From Acidimicrobiia bacterium (lineage in GTDB: Bacteria; Actinomycetota; Acidimicrobiia; Spongiisociales; SHLN01), in NCBI GenBank assembly GCA_004283105.1, contig SHLN01000089.1, positions 1-9,587 of the forward strand: a stretch of 9,587 nucleotides of DNA, in the 5' to 3' direction. Numbering within the stretch: the stretch's first letter is position 1; the number at the start of each line of letters is the position of its first letter. The position numbers and the translations under genes are program-made. Below, in pieces: positions 1 to 6,467 of this stretch. Below the pieces are notes generated by a model. It had not been told where the DNA came from. It saw nothing but the letters and a program-made list of their open reading frames with translations, and searched no databases.

Positions 1-35
1 GCAACGGACAACGGGCAACGGGCAACGGGCAACGA
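1..35. repeat. Tandem array of a 7-bp unit, (g/a)caacgg, five copies
   Basis: Five consecutive heptamers read gcaacgg, acaacgg, gcaacgg, gcaacgg and gcaacga, with one substitution each in copies 2 and 5. The array begins at the first base of the window, so it may continue outside. It lies just downstream of the last gene of the minus-strand operon, whose stop codon is at 90-92. I see no ORF or clear terminator in it. Its role is unknown: it could be a simple intergenic tandem repeat or one member of a dispersed genomic repeat family. Confidence 0.8.
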
Positions 36-47
36 TCGGTTTCCTGC

Positions 48-75
48 GGGTAGCTGGTAGCGGGAAGCGAGCAGC
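48..75. repeat. Second, degenerate 7-bp array (gggtagc-like), four copies
   Basis: Four adjacent heptamers, gggtagc, tggtagc, gggaagc and gagcagc, share the pattern xxGxAGC. They follow the first array after 12 bases and have the same period but a different unit. Bases 46-55 and 73-82 can also pair as an imperfect stem (5 bp, one mismatch, 4 bp) around a 17-nt loop. That stem sits directly after the minus-strand epimerase stop and could act as a weak terminator, but no T-run follows it on the transcribed strand, so I do not call one. Confidence 0.55.
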
Positions 76-89
76 TAACCGCGCCCTAT

Positions 90-1028
90 CTACTCCTCCC
101 GAAACGCTTGAACAGTCTTCGCTATCCCCGTCGGTAGTTCTGTCCAGGGCTCCCAGCCGAGGTGGGCCTTGGCAGCTGCGGCGTCGATGACCGAGCGAGC
201 GAGATCACCCTCCTTGGCAGGGCCGAACTCGGGGGCACCGTCGTACCCGGCCGAATCGGCGATCAAGTCATAGAGCTCGTTGACGGTGGTGGGAATTCCG
301 GTCCCGATGTTCAGGCGGACACCCCCGCCGATCTCGCCGGCCCGGGCGAACGCATCGACGATGTCGTCGACATAGACATAGTCGCGGGCCTGTTCACCGT
401 CGCCGTTCACGACCGGGCGCCGACCGTCGAGCATGAGCCGGGAGAAGATCGCCACCACGCCCGCCTCGCCGTGCGGATCCTGGCGTGGCCCGTACACGTT
501 GCCGAGGGCGAGGATGACGTAGTCCAGCCCGGCCACGTGCCGGAAATACCGGAAGTAATCCTCGACGATCTTCTTCGAGATGCCGTAGGGCGAGTCCGGG
601 AAGGCGGGCGCGTCTTCGGTGACCGGCGCTCCGGGAACCTCACCAAACATGGCCCCGCCTGAGGAGGCGAACACCACTCGCTGCGCCTCCGCTTCGGCGG
701 CTGCTTGCAGGACGTTGATCGTTCCGAGGATATTGACGCGGGCATCGAACATCGGATCCTCGACCGAGGGCCGGACTCCCGACTGGGCCGCAAGATGATG
801 GACGACGTCCGGTTCAAACCGTCGCACCGCCTCCCGGAACTCGTCGGAGCCGATGTCGAGTTGGTGGAAGTGGACCGGACCGTTGCGGCGGGCGTCGGCC
901 AGCCGGTCGAGGTGCCCCTTGGAGAGGTCGTCTGCGGCCAGGACCTCCCAATCATCATCAATGAGCCGATCCACGAGGTGCGATCCGATGAAGCCGGCTC
1001 CGCCGGTCACGAGGGCTTTGCCGCTCAT
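90..1028 (-). CDS. galE: NAD-dependent sugar epimerase, UDP-glucose 4-epimerase (GalE)-like
   Basis: A 312-aa extended short-chain dehydrogenase that probably inverts C4 of a UDP-sugar in the cytoplasm. The N-terminal NAD-binding Rossmann motif is TGGAGFIGSH (residues 8-17; G9, G12, G15). D33-D34 lie after beta-2, and HHLAAQSGVRPS (77-88) is typical of GalE-like proteins. The active site has SSGGAMFGE (122-130) and Y148-x3-K152 (YGISK). GNVYGPRQDP and the DYVYVDD stretch further on are also family hallmarks. The length matches the compact bacterial GalE type (about 310 aa). The ATG at 1026-1028 is preceded by an AAAGGA Shine-Dalgarno (SD) sequence at 1037-1042 with 8-nt spacing. It is the last gene of the operon, 63 bp after the nucleotidyltransferase. 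Fold and class are clear. Substrate is not: UDP-Glc/Gal is the default, but UDP-GlcA or UDP-Xyl epimerisation is possible beside ugd and uxs. Confidence 0.88.
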   Translation of the reverse strand: MSGKALVTGGAGFIGSHLVDRLIDDDWEVLAADDLSKGHLDRLADARRNGPVHFHQLDIGSDEFREAVRRFEPDVVHHLAAQSGVRPSVEDPMFDARVNILGTINVLQAAAEAEAQRVVFASSGGAMFGEVPGAPVTEDAPAFPDSPYGISKKIVEDYFRYFRHVAGLDYVILALGNVYGPRQDPHGEAGVVAIFSRLMLDGRRPVVNGDGEQARDYVYVDDIVDAFARAGEIGGGVRLNIGTGIPTTVNELYDLIADSAGYDGAPEFGPAKEGDLARSVIDAAAAKAHLGWEPWTELPTGIAKTVQAFREE

Positions 1029-1091
1029 TGCTGGTGTCCTTTCGCTCCAGGCCGGTCGGCCTCGATGATCATACCGATGGGTTGGGCGCCG
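1029..1091 (-). other. 63-bp spacer between nucleotidyltransferase and epimerase genes
   Basis: This is the only non-overlapping junction inside the five-gene operon. It contains the epimerase Shine-Dalgarno (1037-1042) and a short palindrome AGGCCG-GT-CGGCCT (1049-1062), with 6-bp arms and a 2-base centre. The palindrome is too tight to make a good terminator hairpin and has no T-run. It could be an operator or chance in GC-rich DNA. I see no convincing promoter, so read-through from the upstream genes is the simplest assumption. Confidence 0.4.
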
Positions 1092-2102
1092 CTATTGCGG
1101 CGGAGAAAACGTGATCGAGCCGGGCTCGAGCCGAGCCCCGGGAGCGATCCGGGCACCGGCGGCGATCTCGCATCCGGCTCCAATCGTGGCGTTTTCTCCG
1201 ACGAGAGAGGCGCCGGTGACGATCGCCCCTTCCTCAACCACCGCACCGCGGCCTATCACCGCTCTGCGCACAACCGCCCCGGCCGCGATGGTGGCTCCGT
1301 CCAGGACGATGGCTTCTTCGACGGTTGCTCCCGGTTCGATCTCCGCTCCGCCCTCCACATAGACCCACGGTGCGGGGACCGGGTCGGGGAACTTGACGAG
1401 ACGGGAGCGCCCCGCCGCCACCGCATCGTGCGTCGCCAGGTAGAGCTCGTTGGTTCCGATGTCGAGCCACTCGCCCTCGATGACGAAACCGCCCAGCTCG
1501 CCGGCTTCGACGAGATCCGGGAACACGACATGCTCGAACGACAGTCGCCCCTGCGGATACCGCTCCAGTACTTCCCGTTTCATGAGATACATCCCGGCGT
1601 TCACGGTGTCGGCCGGAGCGGTACCGGCGGGCGGCTTCTCGATGAAGCGTTCGACCACCCCGGCGGCACTGGTGACGACCACGCCGTAGGCGCTTGTGTC
1701 TTCGACCCGCACGAGCGACAACACGGCCGGCAGGTCGGGGGCACCCGCCACAAACTCGGGCAGTTGCCCTTCGAGCACCACATCGCCGTTCAAGACGAGG
1801 AACCGATCGTCGAGCCGATCGCGCACCGCCGCCACGGGTCCGGCAGTATCGAGCCTGGTTTGCTCCACCGATACGACAATGTGCGGCTTGGACACCGTCT
1901 CGGCGTACGCCTTCCACTCCGCTTCGTGGTCGGTTCCCACCGCGAGGATCACTTCCTCAACGCCGACCTCGGCCAGCAAACGGAATTGAAGCTCGATGAA
2001 GGGCACCCCGGCAACCGGCAGCAAACCCTTCGGCATCGATTCGGTGAGCGGCCACACCCGCGTTCCCCGGCCACCGACGAGCAGCACAGCTTGCCGAATC
2101 AT
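1092..2102 (-). CDS. Sugar-1-phosphate nucleotidyltransferase with C-terminal left-handed beta-helix (ManB/GMPP-like)
   Basis: A 336-aa enzyme that makes an NDP-sugar from a sugar 1-phosphate and an NTP. The signature GGRGTRVWPLT (10-20) with K25 of the PK motif binds the nucleotide and phosphates. LNGDVV (104-109) carries the metal-binding D107. EKP (155-157), NAGMYLM (168-174) and WLDIGT (212-217) complete the catalytic fold. From about 245 to 330 the protein is made of hexapeptide repeats rich in (I/V)xxGAx, a left-handed beta-helix as in GDP-mannose pyrophosphorylases. Mannose-1-phosphate guanylyltransferase is my best guess; heptose- or glucose-1-phosphate enzymes look similar. The frame stays open upstream to 2414, but the signature begins right after the ATG at 2100-2102. 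That ATG overlaps the glycosyltransferase stop as ATGA (2099-2102), which implies coupled translation. The signature has V where L is usual (GTRL). Confidence 0.85.
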   Translation of the reverse strand: MIRQAVLLVGGRGTRVWPLTESMPKGLLPVAGVPFIELQFRLLAEVGVEEVILAVGTDHEAEWKAYAETVSKPHIVVSVEQTRLDTAGPVAAVRDRLDDRFLVLNGDVVLEGQLPEFVAGAPDLPAVLSLVRVEDTSAYGVVVTSAAGVVERFIEKPPAGTAPADTVNAGMYLMKREVLERYPQGRLSFEHVVFPDLVEAGELGGFVIEGEWLDIGTNELYLATHDAVAAGRSRLVKFPDPVPAPWVYVEGGAEIEPGATVEEAIVLDGATIAAGAVVRRAVIGRGAVVEEGAIVTGASLVGENATIGAGCEIAAGARIAPGARLEPGSITFSPPQ

Positions 2103-2812
2103 CGAACCAGCGACTCCCTCCGAGCGAGCCGGATCTTGAGCAGGGTCGCGAGGGCCGGGAAGCCGTCCCGCCAGGTGATTTTCTTGCCTTCGTGCAACTC
2201 GCGACCGGCGTAGGTGATGGGAACCTCCCAGATTCGCTCGCCCAGCCGAAGGGCGGTGGCCGTTACCTCGGGTTCGAATTCGAATCGATCGGCCTTGAGG
2301 TTGAACGAGCGCAGCAAGTGGGCGTCGAACATCTTGTAACACGTTTCCATGTCCGACAACGTGGTGTTGAACAGCACGTTCGTCAAGAGACTGAGGAATC
2401 GGTTTCCCACCCAATGCCAGAAGAACATGTTGCGCCGCTCCCCGGTGAACCGCGAGCCGTACACCACGCGGGCCTGACCCTCTTGCAAAGGCCGGAGGAG
2501 GCGGGCCAGATCCCGGGGGTCGTACTCGAGATCGGCATCCTGCACGACAATGAGGTCACCCTTCGCCTCGTCGATGCCGCGCCGCACCGCCGCCCCCTTG
2601 CCGCGGTTTTCCGGGTGGGTGACCAACCGGACCGTGGAGTCGGTCAGCCGGCGGAGGATCTCGAGCGTGCCATCGTCGGAGCCGTCGTCAACGATGATGA
2701 TCTCGCGCTCGATGTCGAGCGGTGCTTCCCGAAGCCTCCGCACCGCCTCTCCGACCGTGTTCCGCTCGTTGAAGACGGGAACTATGACGGTGAGCAGCTG
2801 GTAGTCAGGCAT
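2099..2812 (-). CDS. Family 2 glycosyltransferase, DPM1/polyprenyl-phosphate glycosyltransferase-like
   Basis: A 237-aa GT-A fold protein that is probably cytoplasmic or membrane-peripheral. It transfers a sugar from an NDP-sugar, in relatives often to a polyprenyl phosphate. VIVPVFNE (9-16) begins the nucleotide-binding fold. VDDGSDDGT (41-49) and QDADLEYDP (91-99; the DxD-type D92 and D94) bind the donor and metal. GSRF (119-122), DMETCYKMF (154-162), FEFEPEVTA (177-185) and GKKITWRDG (209-217) match soluble DPM1-like enzymes. No transmembrane anchor or GtrA domain is present, unlike some polyprenyl-sugar synthases. The ATG at 2810-2812 overlaps the upstream uxs stop by 8 bp and has no strong SD, so reinitiation is likely. 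The 3' end overlaps the nucleotidyltransferase start by 4 bp, suggesting that this pair makes and uses the same donor. Donor and acceptor cannot be read from sequence alone. Confidence 0.87.
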   Translation of the reverse strand: MPDYQLLTVIVPVFNERNTVGEAVRRLREAPLDIEREIIIVDDGSDDGTLEILRRLTDSTVRLVTHPENRGKGAAVRRGIDEAKGDLIVVQDADLEYDPRDLARLLRPLQEGQARVVYGSRFTGERRNMFFWHWVGNRFLSLLTNVLFNTTLSDMETCYKMFDAHLLRSFNLKADRFEFEPEVTATALRLGERIWEVPITYAGRELHEGKKITWRDGFPALATLLKIRLARRESLVR

Positions 2813-3728
2813 CGATGAGGGAGCGGAAGTAATGGATCGTCGGAACTAGACCCTCGGCCAATCCGATCGACGGCTCCCAGCCGAGCAGGGTGCGGGCTCG
2901 CGTGATGTCCGGCCGGCGCCGGGCGGGATCCGATTCCGGCAGCGGGAAATAGTCGACCCCGCTGTCGCCGATCTCCTCGGCGATGATGGTGGCCAGCTGA
3001 CGCATCGACATCTCCTCGGGATTGCCGATATTGACAGGGTCGGTTACGTCGCTGTTGGACAGCAACCAGAGGCCTTCGACGAGGTCGTCGACATAACAGA
3101 AGGACCTCGTCTGGGACCCGTCGCCGTAAATCGTGAGGTGCCGTCCCGCCAGCGCCTGGTTGACGAAGTTCGATACGACCCGGCCATCGTCGGGAGCCAT
3201 CGCCGGGCCGTAGGTGTTGAAGATTCTTGCCACCCGGATCTCTGCAACCCGGTTCTGACGGTGATAGGCGTACGTGAGCGCCTCGGCGTACCGCTTTGCT
3301 TCGTCGTAGCACGCCCGGGTTGAGGTCACCTGTACCGACCCCGTGTACTCCTCGCGCTGGGGATGTTCGGTCGGATCGCCGTACACCTCGCTCGTCGAGG
3401 CGAACAGGAAGCGGGCGCCATGTCGCTCGGCCAGGTCGAGCATCCGACGGGTCCCCTCCGCCCCGGTGAGAAGCGTGCCGATGGGATCGAGGAGATAGCG
3501 GGGCGGCGAAGCAGGCGAGGCCAGGTGATAGATGCGGTCGATCGTTCCCGGCAGGTCGGGAGGATCAACTACGTCGCCCTCAATGAACGTCACGCCCTCG
3601 GGTGGGCCAAGCGGGCTCGGGCTCGACAGATTGTCGAGCACGATGACTTCGAACCCCTCGTCCAGCAACCGGGACGCGAGCGTTCGCCCGACGAATCCCG
3701 CCCCACCGGTAACGAGGGCTCTCGTCAT
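2805..3728 (-). CDS. uxs: UDP-glucuronate decarboxylase (UDP-xylose synthase)
   Basis: A 307-aa extended short-chain dehydrogenase that oxidises UDP-glucuronate at C4, decarboxylates it and reduces the intermediate to UDP-xylose, using bound NAD. TGGAGFVG (7-14) is the dinucleotide motif. HLASPASPPRY (68-78) and STSEVYGDP (111-119; S113 and E114 match the catalytic S/E pair of ArnA-type decarboxylases) separate it from ordinary epimerases. Y141-x3-K145 is the catalytic couple. ARIFNTYGP (167-175), DGRVVSNF (181-188) and GDGSQTRSFCYVDD (202-215) are near-diagnostic for UXS. An Arg-rich RRRPDI (270-275) lies where ArnA has its catalytic Arg. The open frame extends to 3863, but the Rossmann motif demands the ATG at 3726-3728, which forms an ATGA overlap (3725-3728) with the ugd stop. 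It directly follows the gene making its substrate. Confidence 0.92.
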   Translation of the reverse strand: MTRALVTGGAGFVGRTLASRLLDEGFEVIVLDNLSSPSPLGPPEGVTFIEGDVVDPPDLPGTIDRIYHLASPASPPRYLLDPIGTLLTGAEGTRRMLDLAERHGARFLFASTSEVYGDPTEHPQREEYTGSVQVTSTRACYDEAKRYAEALTYAYHRQNRVAEIRVARIFNTYGPAMAPDDGRVVSNFVNQALAGRHLTIYGDGSQTRSFCYVDDLVEGLWLLSNSDVTDPVNIGNPEEMSMRQLATIIAEEIGDSGVDYFPLPESDPARRRPDITRARTLLGWEPSIGLAEGLVPTIHYFRSLIDA

Positions 3729-4987
3729 CGACCGATGCCCTCGTAGCGCATACCGAGCCGGCGTACCGCGTCGGGATCGAGCATGTTGCGGGCATCGATG
3801 ATGTGGGCGGAGGCCATGGCTTCGCGCACGGCGCCGAGGTCGACCGACTGGAACTCGGGCCATTCGGTAGCGATCAGCAAGACGTCGGCCTCCTTGGCAG
3901 CCTGGATGGGGTCATCGACCCGGATGACCCCATCGACGTGGGCTGCTTCCGGATCGAACGCCTGCACGGTAGCTCCGGCCGCCATGAGCTCCTCGGCCAG
4001 GAAGACGGCCGGAGACTCGCGGATGTCGTCGGTCCCTGCCTTGAAGGCAAGACCCCACAGGCCGATGGTGGCACCATCCAGGTCGATGGCGGCCCTGACC
4101 TTGTCGACCACCCGGTGGCGCTGGAGCTCGTTGACCTCGATGACACCTCGCAGCAGCGAGAAGTCGTAGCCGGCCTCGTCGGCGATCGCGACCAGGGCCC
4201 GCGTGTCCTTGGGGAAGCAGGAACCGCCATACCCGGGACCCGGGTTGAGAAAGTGGAATCCGACGCGGCGGTCGTAGCCCATTCCGAGAAGGACGTCCTT
4301 CACGTCGGCGCCGACCGACTCACAGAGGTTGGCGATGGCGTTGGCGAACGTGATGCGGGTGGCCAGGTAGGCGTTGGAGGCGTATTTGATCATTTCCGAG
4401 GAGGGTGGATCCGTCACCACGATGGGCGCCTGCAGCGATTGATACAGCTCCATCATCACCTCAGCTGCATCCTGACTGCGGGTGCCGACAACAATCCGAT
4501 CAGGATGGAGGAAGTCGCCAACGGCGCTGCCCTCGCGCAGAAACTCGGGATTGGAGATCACGGTGGCATCGGCACCGAGACCGTCGAGGTGGGCCTGGAA
4601 ACGGGCCACCGAGCCAACCGGCACCGTGGACTTGAGAACCACCACGGTTCCCGGGGCCAGCAATGGACCCAGTTCCTCGAGGGCGCCTTCGATGTACGAG
4701 GTATCGGCCGAGCCATCTTCGTCGGGGGGCGTCGGAAGGGCGATGAACAGCACCCGGGCCCCTTCGGCGGCTTCCTTGTTGTCGGCGTGGAAGGAGAGCA
4801 GATTGTTGTCTATGCCCTCGGTCAGCAGACGGTCGAGGCCGGCCTCGAAGAAGGGGACCTGGCCCGACTTCAGCATCTCGAGTTTGTCGGGATCCCGTTC
4901 GCCGAGGCGAACGGTGTGCCCCAGGTAGGCGAGGCCGGCTCCGGTTACGAGCCCGACGTACCCCGCGCCGATGACGGCAACTTGCAT
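3725..4987 (-). CDS. ugd: UDP-glucose 6-dehydrogenase
   Basis: A 420-aa cytoplasmic enzyme that converts UDP-glucose and 2 NAD+ to UDP-glucuronate. The N-terminal Rossmann motif is GAGYVG (7-12). NPEFLREG (146-153) includes E148. K201 and N205 lie in SSEMIKYASNAYLA. The catalytic cysteine is C257 in GGSCFPKD (254-261), with D261 beside it. The C-terminal UDP-binding domain carries GLAFKAGTDDIRESP (312-326). Length and motif order are normal for bacterial Ugd, and no key residue is missing. A TTG at 5036-5038 would add 17 residues. I prefer the ATG at 4985-4987 because the GxGYVG strand starts immediately after it and TGAGGT (4995-5000) is an SD at 7-nt spacing. It is the first gene of the five-gene operon and overlaps uxs by 4 bp. 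Confidence 0.95.
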   Translation of the reverse strand: MQVAVIGAGYVGLVTGAGLAYLGHTVRLGERDPDKLEMLKSGQVPFFEAGLDRLLTEGIDNNLLSFHADNKEAAEGARVLFIALPTPPDEDGSADTSYIEGALEELGPLLAPGTVVVLKSTVPVGSVARFQAHLDGLGADATVISNPEFLREGSAVGDFLHPDRIVVGTRSQDAAEVMMELYQSLQAPIVVTDPPSSEMIKYASNAYLATRITFANAIANLCESVGADVKDVLLGMGYDRRVGFHFLNPGPGYGGSCFPKDTRALVAIADEAGYDFSLLRGVIEVNELQRHRVVDKVRAAIDLDGATIGLWGLAFKAGTDDIRESPAVFLAEELMAAGATVQAFDPEAAHVDGVIRVDDPIQAAKEADVLLIATEWPEFQSVDLGAVREAMASAHIIDARNMLDPDAVRRLGMRYEGIGR

Positions 4988-5113
4988 GGTTAGAACCTCA
5001 GGTAGATCTTCATTCAAATCGGCGGGCAATTCGGTCAACTTGACCCGCTTCCCTACAAGGTAGTGCTCCTGCGCCGACGGCGCAGTAGGTCGAGCGACTA
5101 GACCCCGATCCGA
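4988..5113 (-). promoter_or_regulatory. ugd leader: 13-bp palindrome over a possible -35, plus SD
   Basis: This gap separates the LCP gene from ugd. A perfect palindrome GGTCAA-C-TTGACC spans 5033-5045. Its minus-strand half, TTGACC (5033-5038), resembles a -35 hexamer, but the sequence 17 bases on (GAATGA) is a poor -10. Transcription starting near 5003 would give a leader of only about 15 nt that includes the SD at 4995-5000. The palindrome is also a plausible repressor or activator site. What I see is the symmetry and its position; promoter function is inference and weak. Confidence 0.3.
5066..5088 (-). terminator. GC-rich hairpin after the LCP gene (possible weak terminator)
   Basis: CTGCGCC (5069-5075) and GGCGCAG (5079-5085) form a perfect 7-bp stem with a 3-nt GAC loop. 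One mismatch and two further pairs (5066-5067 with 5087-5088) extend it. It lies 26-48 bases past the LCP stop in the direction of minus-strand transcription and upstream of ugd. No U-run follows, so it may be a pause site, a processing site or a partial terminator rather than an intrinsic terminator. Confidence 0.3.
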
Positions 5114-6415
5114 TCAGGGCGGATCGCCGTAGTCGGCATCGGCGCCCAGGTAGATGATCAGATCGACGCCGCCGGTCGTGAGATTCCCGTCCTGCACCTG
5201 TCCAATCCCGATCTCGGCGATGAAGGCGTCGGCGGCCGCTATCTCGCCCGGCCGGGTGATAACGACGGTCTCGGCATACGAGCGGTCGGCGTTGCCGACG
5301 AATGCAACGGTATGCCCAAGAGATTCGGCAAAGGCGGCGAACTCGAGCCCGGCACCGTTGCGGCCATTGCCGTTCCGCACCTCGATGCGGAGCCCTTCGC
5401 CTGCTTCTCCCGTCAGCGGCAGTCCGGCGCGGAATCTCGTCAACAGAGCAGGCGCATCCTGCGGGTGCGGGACGACGTATGAGATGCCGCCGATGGTGTC
5501 GAACAGAACCGGCAAGGTGGCGGCCTCGAGATTGTTGGTGTCGAACGATCGCATGTCCCAGGCCAGATCGCGCAACGCATCGAAGTCGAGGCCGGCATCG
5601 GTGGTGATCTGCTCACCTATCACGCTAACGAGCTCGCCCATGTCGAGCAGATTGTCGGGGCGCTTCACTTCGTTGAGGATGGTGAAGATCAGCTCCTGCT
5701 GACGCTTCGTTCGCTCCAGGTCGCTGCCCGGCACCCGCTGCCAGTTCCCGTCCACCAGCTCCTCGAGTTGCCGGGATCGGGCGAAGGCAAGGGCCGTGGA
5801 CCCATCCATGTGAACAACGCCCTGGGGGACGTTCAGCCCCGAGTTTGCATCGCGGGAAGGCAATGCGAAGTAGAAGTCGATTCCACCGAGCTCGTCAACG
5901 ATGGCCGAGAACCCGACGAAGTCGACCTCTACATAGTGGTTGATTGCAACGCCGGCCACCGAGGAAGCGGTCTCGATGAGCGCGTTCGGGTCGCGCGAGT
6001 AGGTCGCATTCAGTTTCTCTATCCCGCCCCCGGCCCGCTCGACAAGCAGGTCGCGGGGAAGACTGACGATCTGGGCGGTCTGGGCGTCGGTATCGACGCG
6101 GAACAGCATGATGACATCGGCCCGCTGCCCATCGAAGTCGCCGAAGTTGGTGAGGTCTTCGAGATTGTCCCGATTGTCACTCCCTACCAGCAGCACATAG
6201 AGTGGCCCGCCGGACCGTTCTGCCCCCCCGACCAGGGCGGGTAGGGCATCGCTCGGGATCTGCACGATCGAGGCGTCGACGGCATCCTTCAGCCCGTTCA
6301 AATAGAGGAGGCCGGCGAAGACCACCACGTTGGCGACCACGAGGAGGGTCACGAAGACGCGTCGAAGGATGGGCCCGATCGGAAACGATGCAGAAGGCGC
6401 GGCAGTACGCTGCAT
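5114..6415 (-). CDS. LCP family (LytR-CpsA-Psr) cell-wall glycopolymer ligase with LytR C-terminal domain
   Basis: A 433-aa membrane-anchored extracytoplasmic protein. LCP enzymes move lipid-linked glycopolymers onto peptidoglycan, as arabinogalactan ligases do in mycobacteria. A short basic cytoplasmic tail is followed by one transmembrane helix (about 19-40). The LCP domain (about 70-245) shows LLVGSDNR (75-82), RADVIMLFRVD (98-108), SLPRD (118-122), KLNATYS (134-140), NHYVEVDF (159-166), ALAFARSR (208-215) and DLERTKRQQ (232-240). These carry the Arg and Asp residues that bind the polyprenyl pyrophosphate and metal. A second domain from about 341 (LRIEVRNGNGRNGAG) to 425 matches the LytR_C type. 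The ATG at 6413-6415 has only a weak SD, but the membrane segment supports it. It follows the hydrolase-like gene by 52 bp and precedes the nucleotide-sugar operon whose product it may attach. Its natural glycan is unknown. Confidence 0.92.
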   Translation of the reverse strand: MQRTAAPSASFPIGPILRRVFVTLLVVANVVVFAGLLYLNGLKDAVDASIVQIPSDALPALVGGAERSGGPLYVLLVGSDNRDNLEDLTNFGDFDGQRADVIMLFRVDTDAQTAQIVSLPRDLLVERAGGGIEKLNATYSRDPNALIETASSVAGVAINHYVEVDFVGFSAIVDELGGIDFYFALPSRDANSGLNVPQGVVHMDGSTALAFARSRQLEELVDGNWQRVPGSDLERTKRQQELIFTILNEVKRPDNLLDMGELVSVIGEQITTDAGLDFDALRDLAWDMRSFDTNNLEAATLPVLFDTIGGISYVVPHPQDAPALLTRFRAGLPLTGEAGEGLRIEVRNGNGRNGAGLEFAAFAESLGHTVAFVGNADRSYAETVVITRPGEIAAADAFIAEIGIGQVQDGNLTTGGVDLIIYLGADADYGDPP

Positions 6416-6467
6416 TCCGGCGAGGTTACTACTCGACTCGTTTCAGGCCGCCCATTGCCGGGGCGAC

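Noticed and set aside
1..75. CRISPR array
   Set aside because: Units are only 7 bp and directly contiguous, with no spacers and no cas genes.
44..82. Intrinsic terminator after the epimerase
   Set aside because: The stem is imperfect, the loop is 17 nt, and no T-run follows on the transcribed strand. The degenerate heptamer array explains part of the symmetry.
705..2213. 502-codon plus-strand open frame across the epimerase and nucleotidyltransferase
   Set aside because: It crosses two well-supported minus-strand genes and their spacer. The product is His/Arg/Gly/Asp-rich with no family motif and no supporting SD, so it is a codon-bias artefact.
2103..2414. 104-residue N-terminal extension of the nucleotidyltransferase frame
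   Set aside because: It is antisense-free but lies inside the glycosyltransferase gene in another frame and is Arg/Gly/Pro-rich. The nucleotide-binding signature begins right after the ATG at 2102, which has an ATGA overlap.
3729..3863. 45-residue N-terminal extension of the UDP-glucuronate decarboxylase frame
   Set aside because: It is an Arg-rich shadow of the ugd 3' end. The Rossmann fold starts at the ATG at 3728, which overlaps the ugd stop.
3803..4993. 396-codon plus-strand open frame opposite ugd
   Set aside because: It is fully antisense to ugd, whose catalytic motifs are all present. The translation is low in complexity (G/D/V/H) and matches no family I know.
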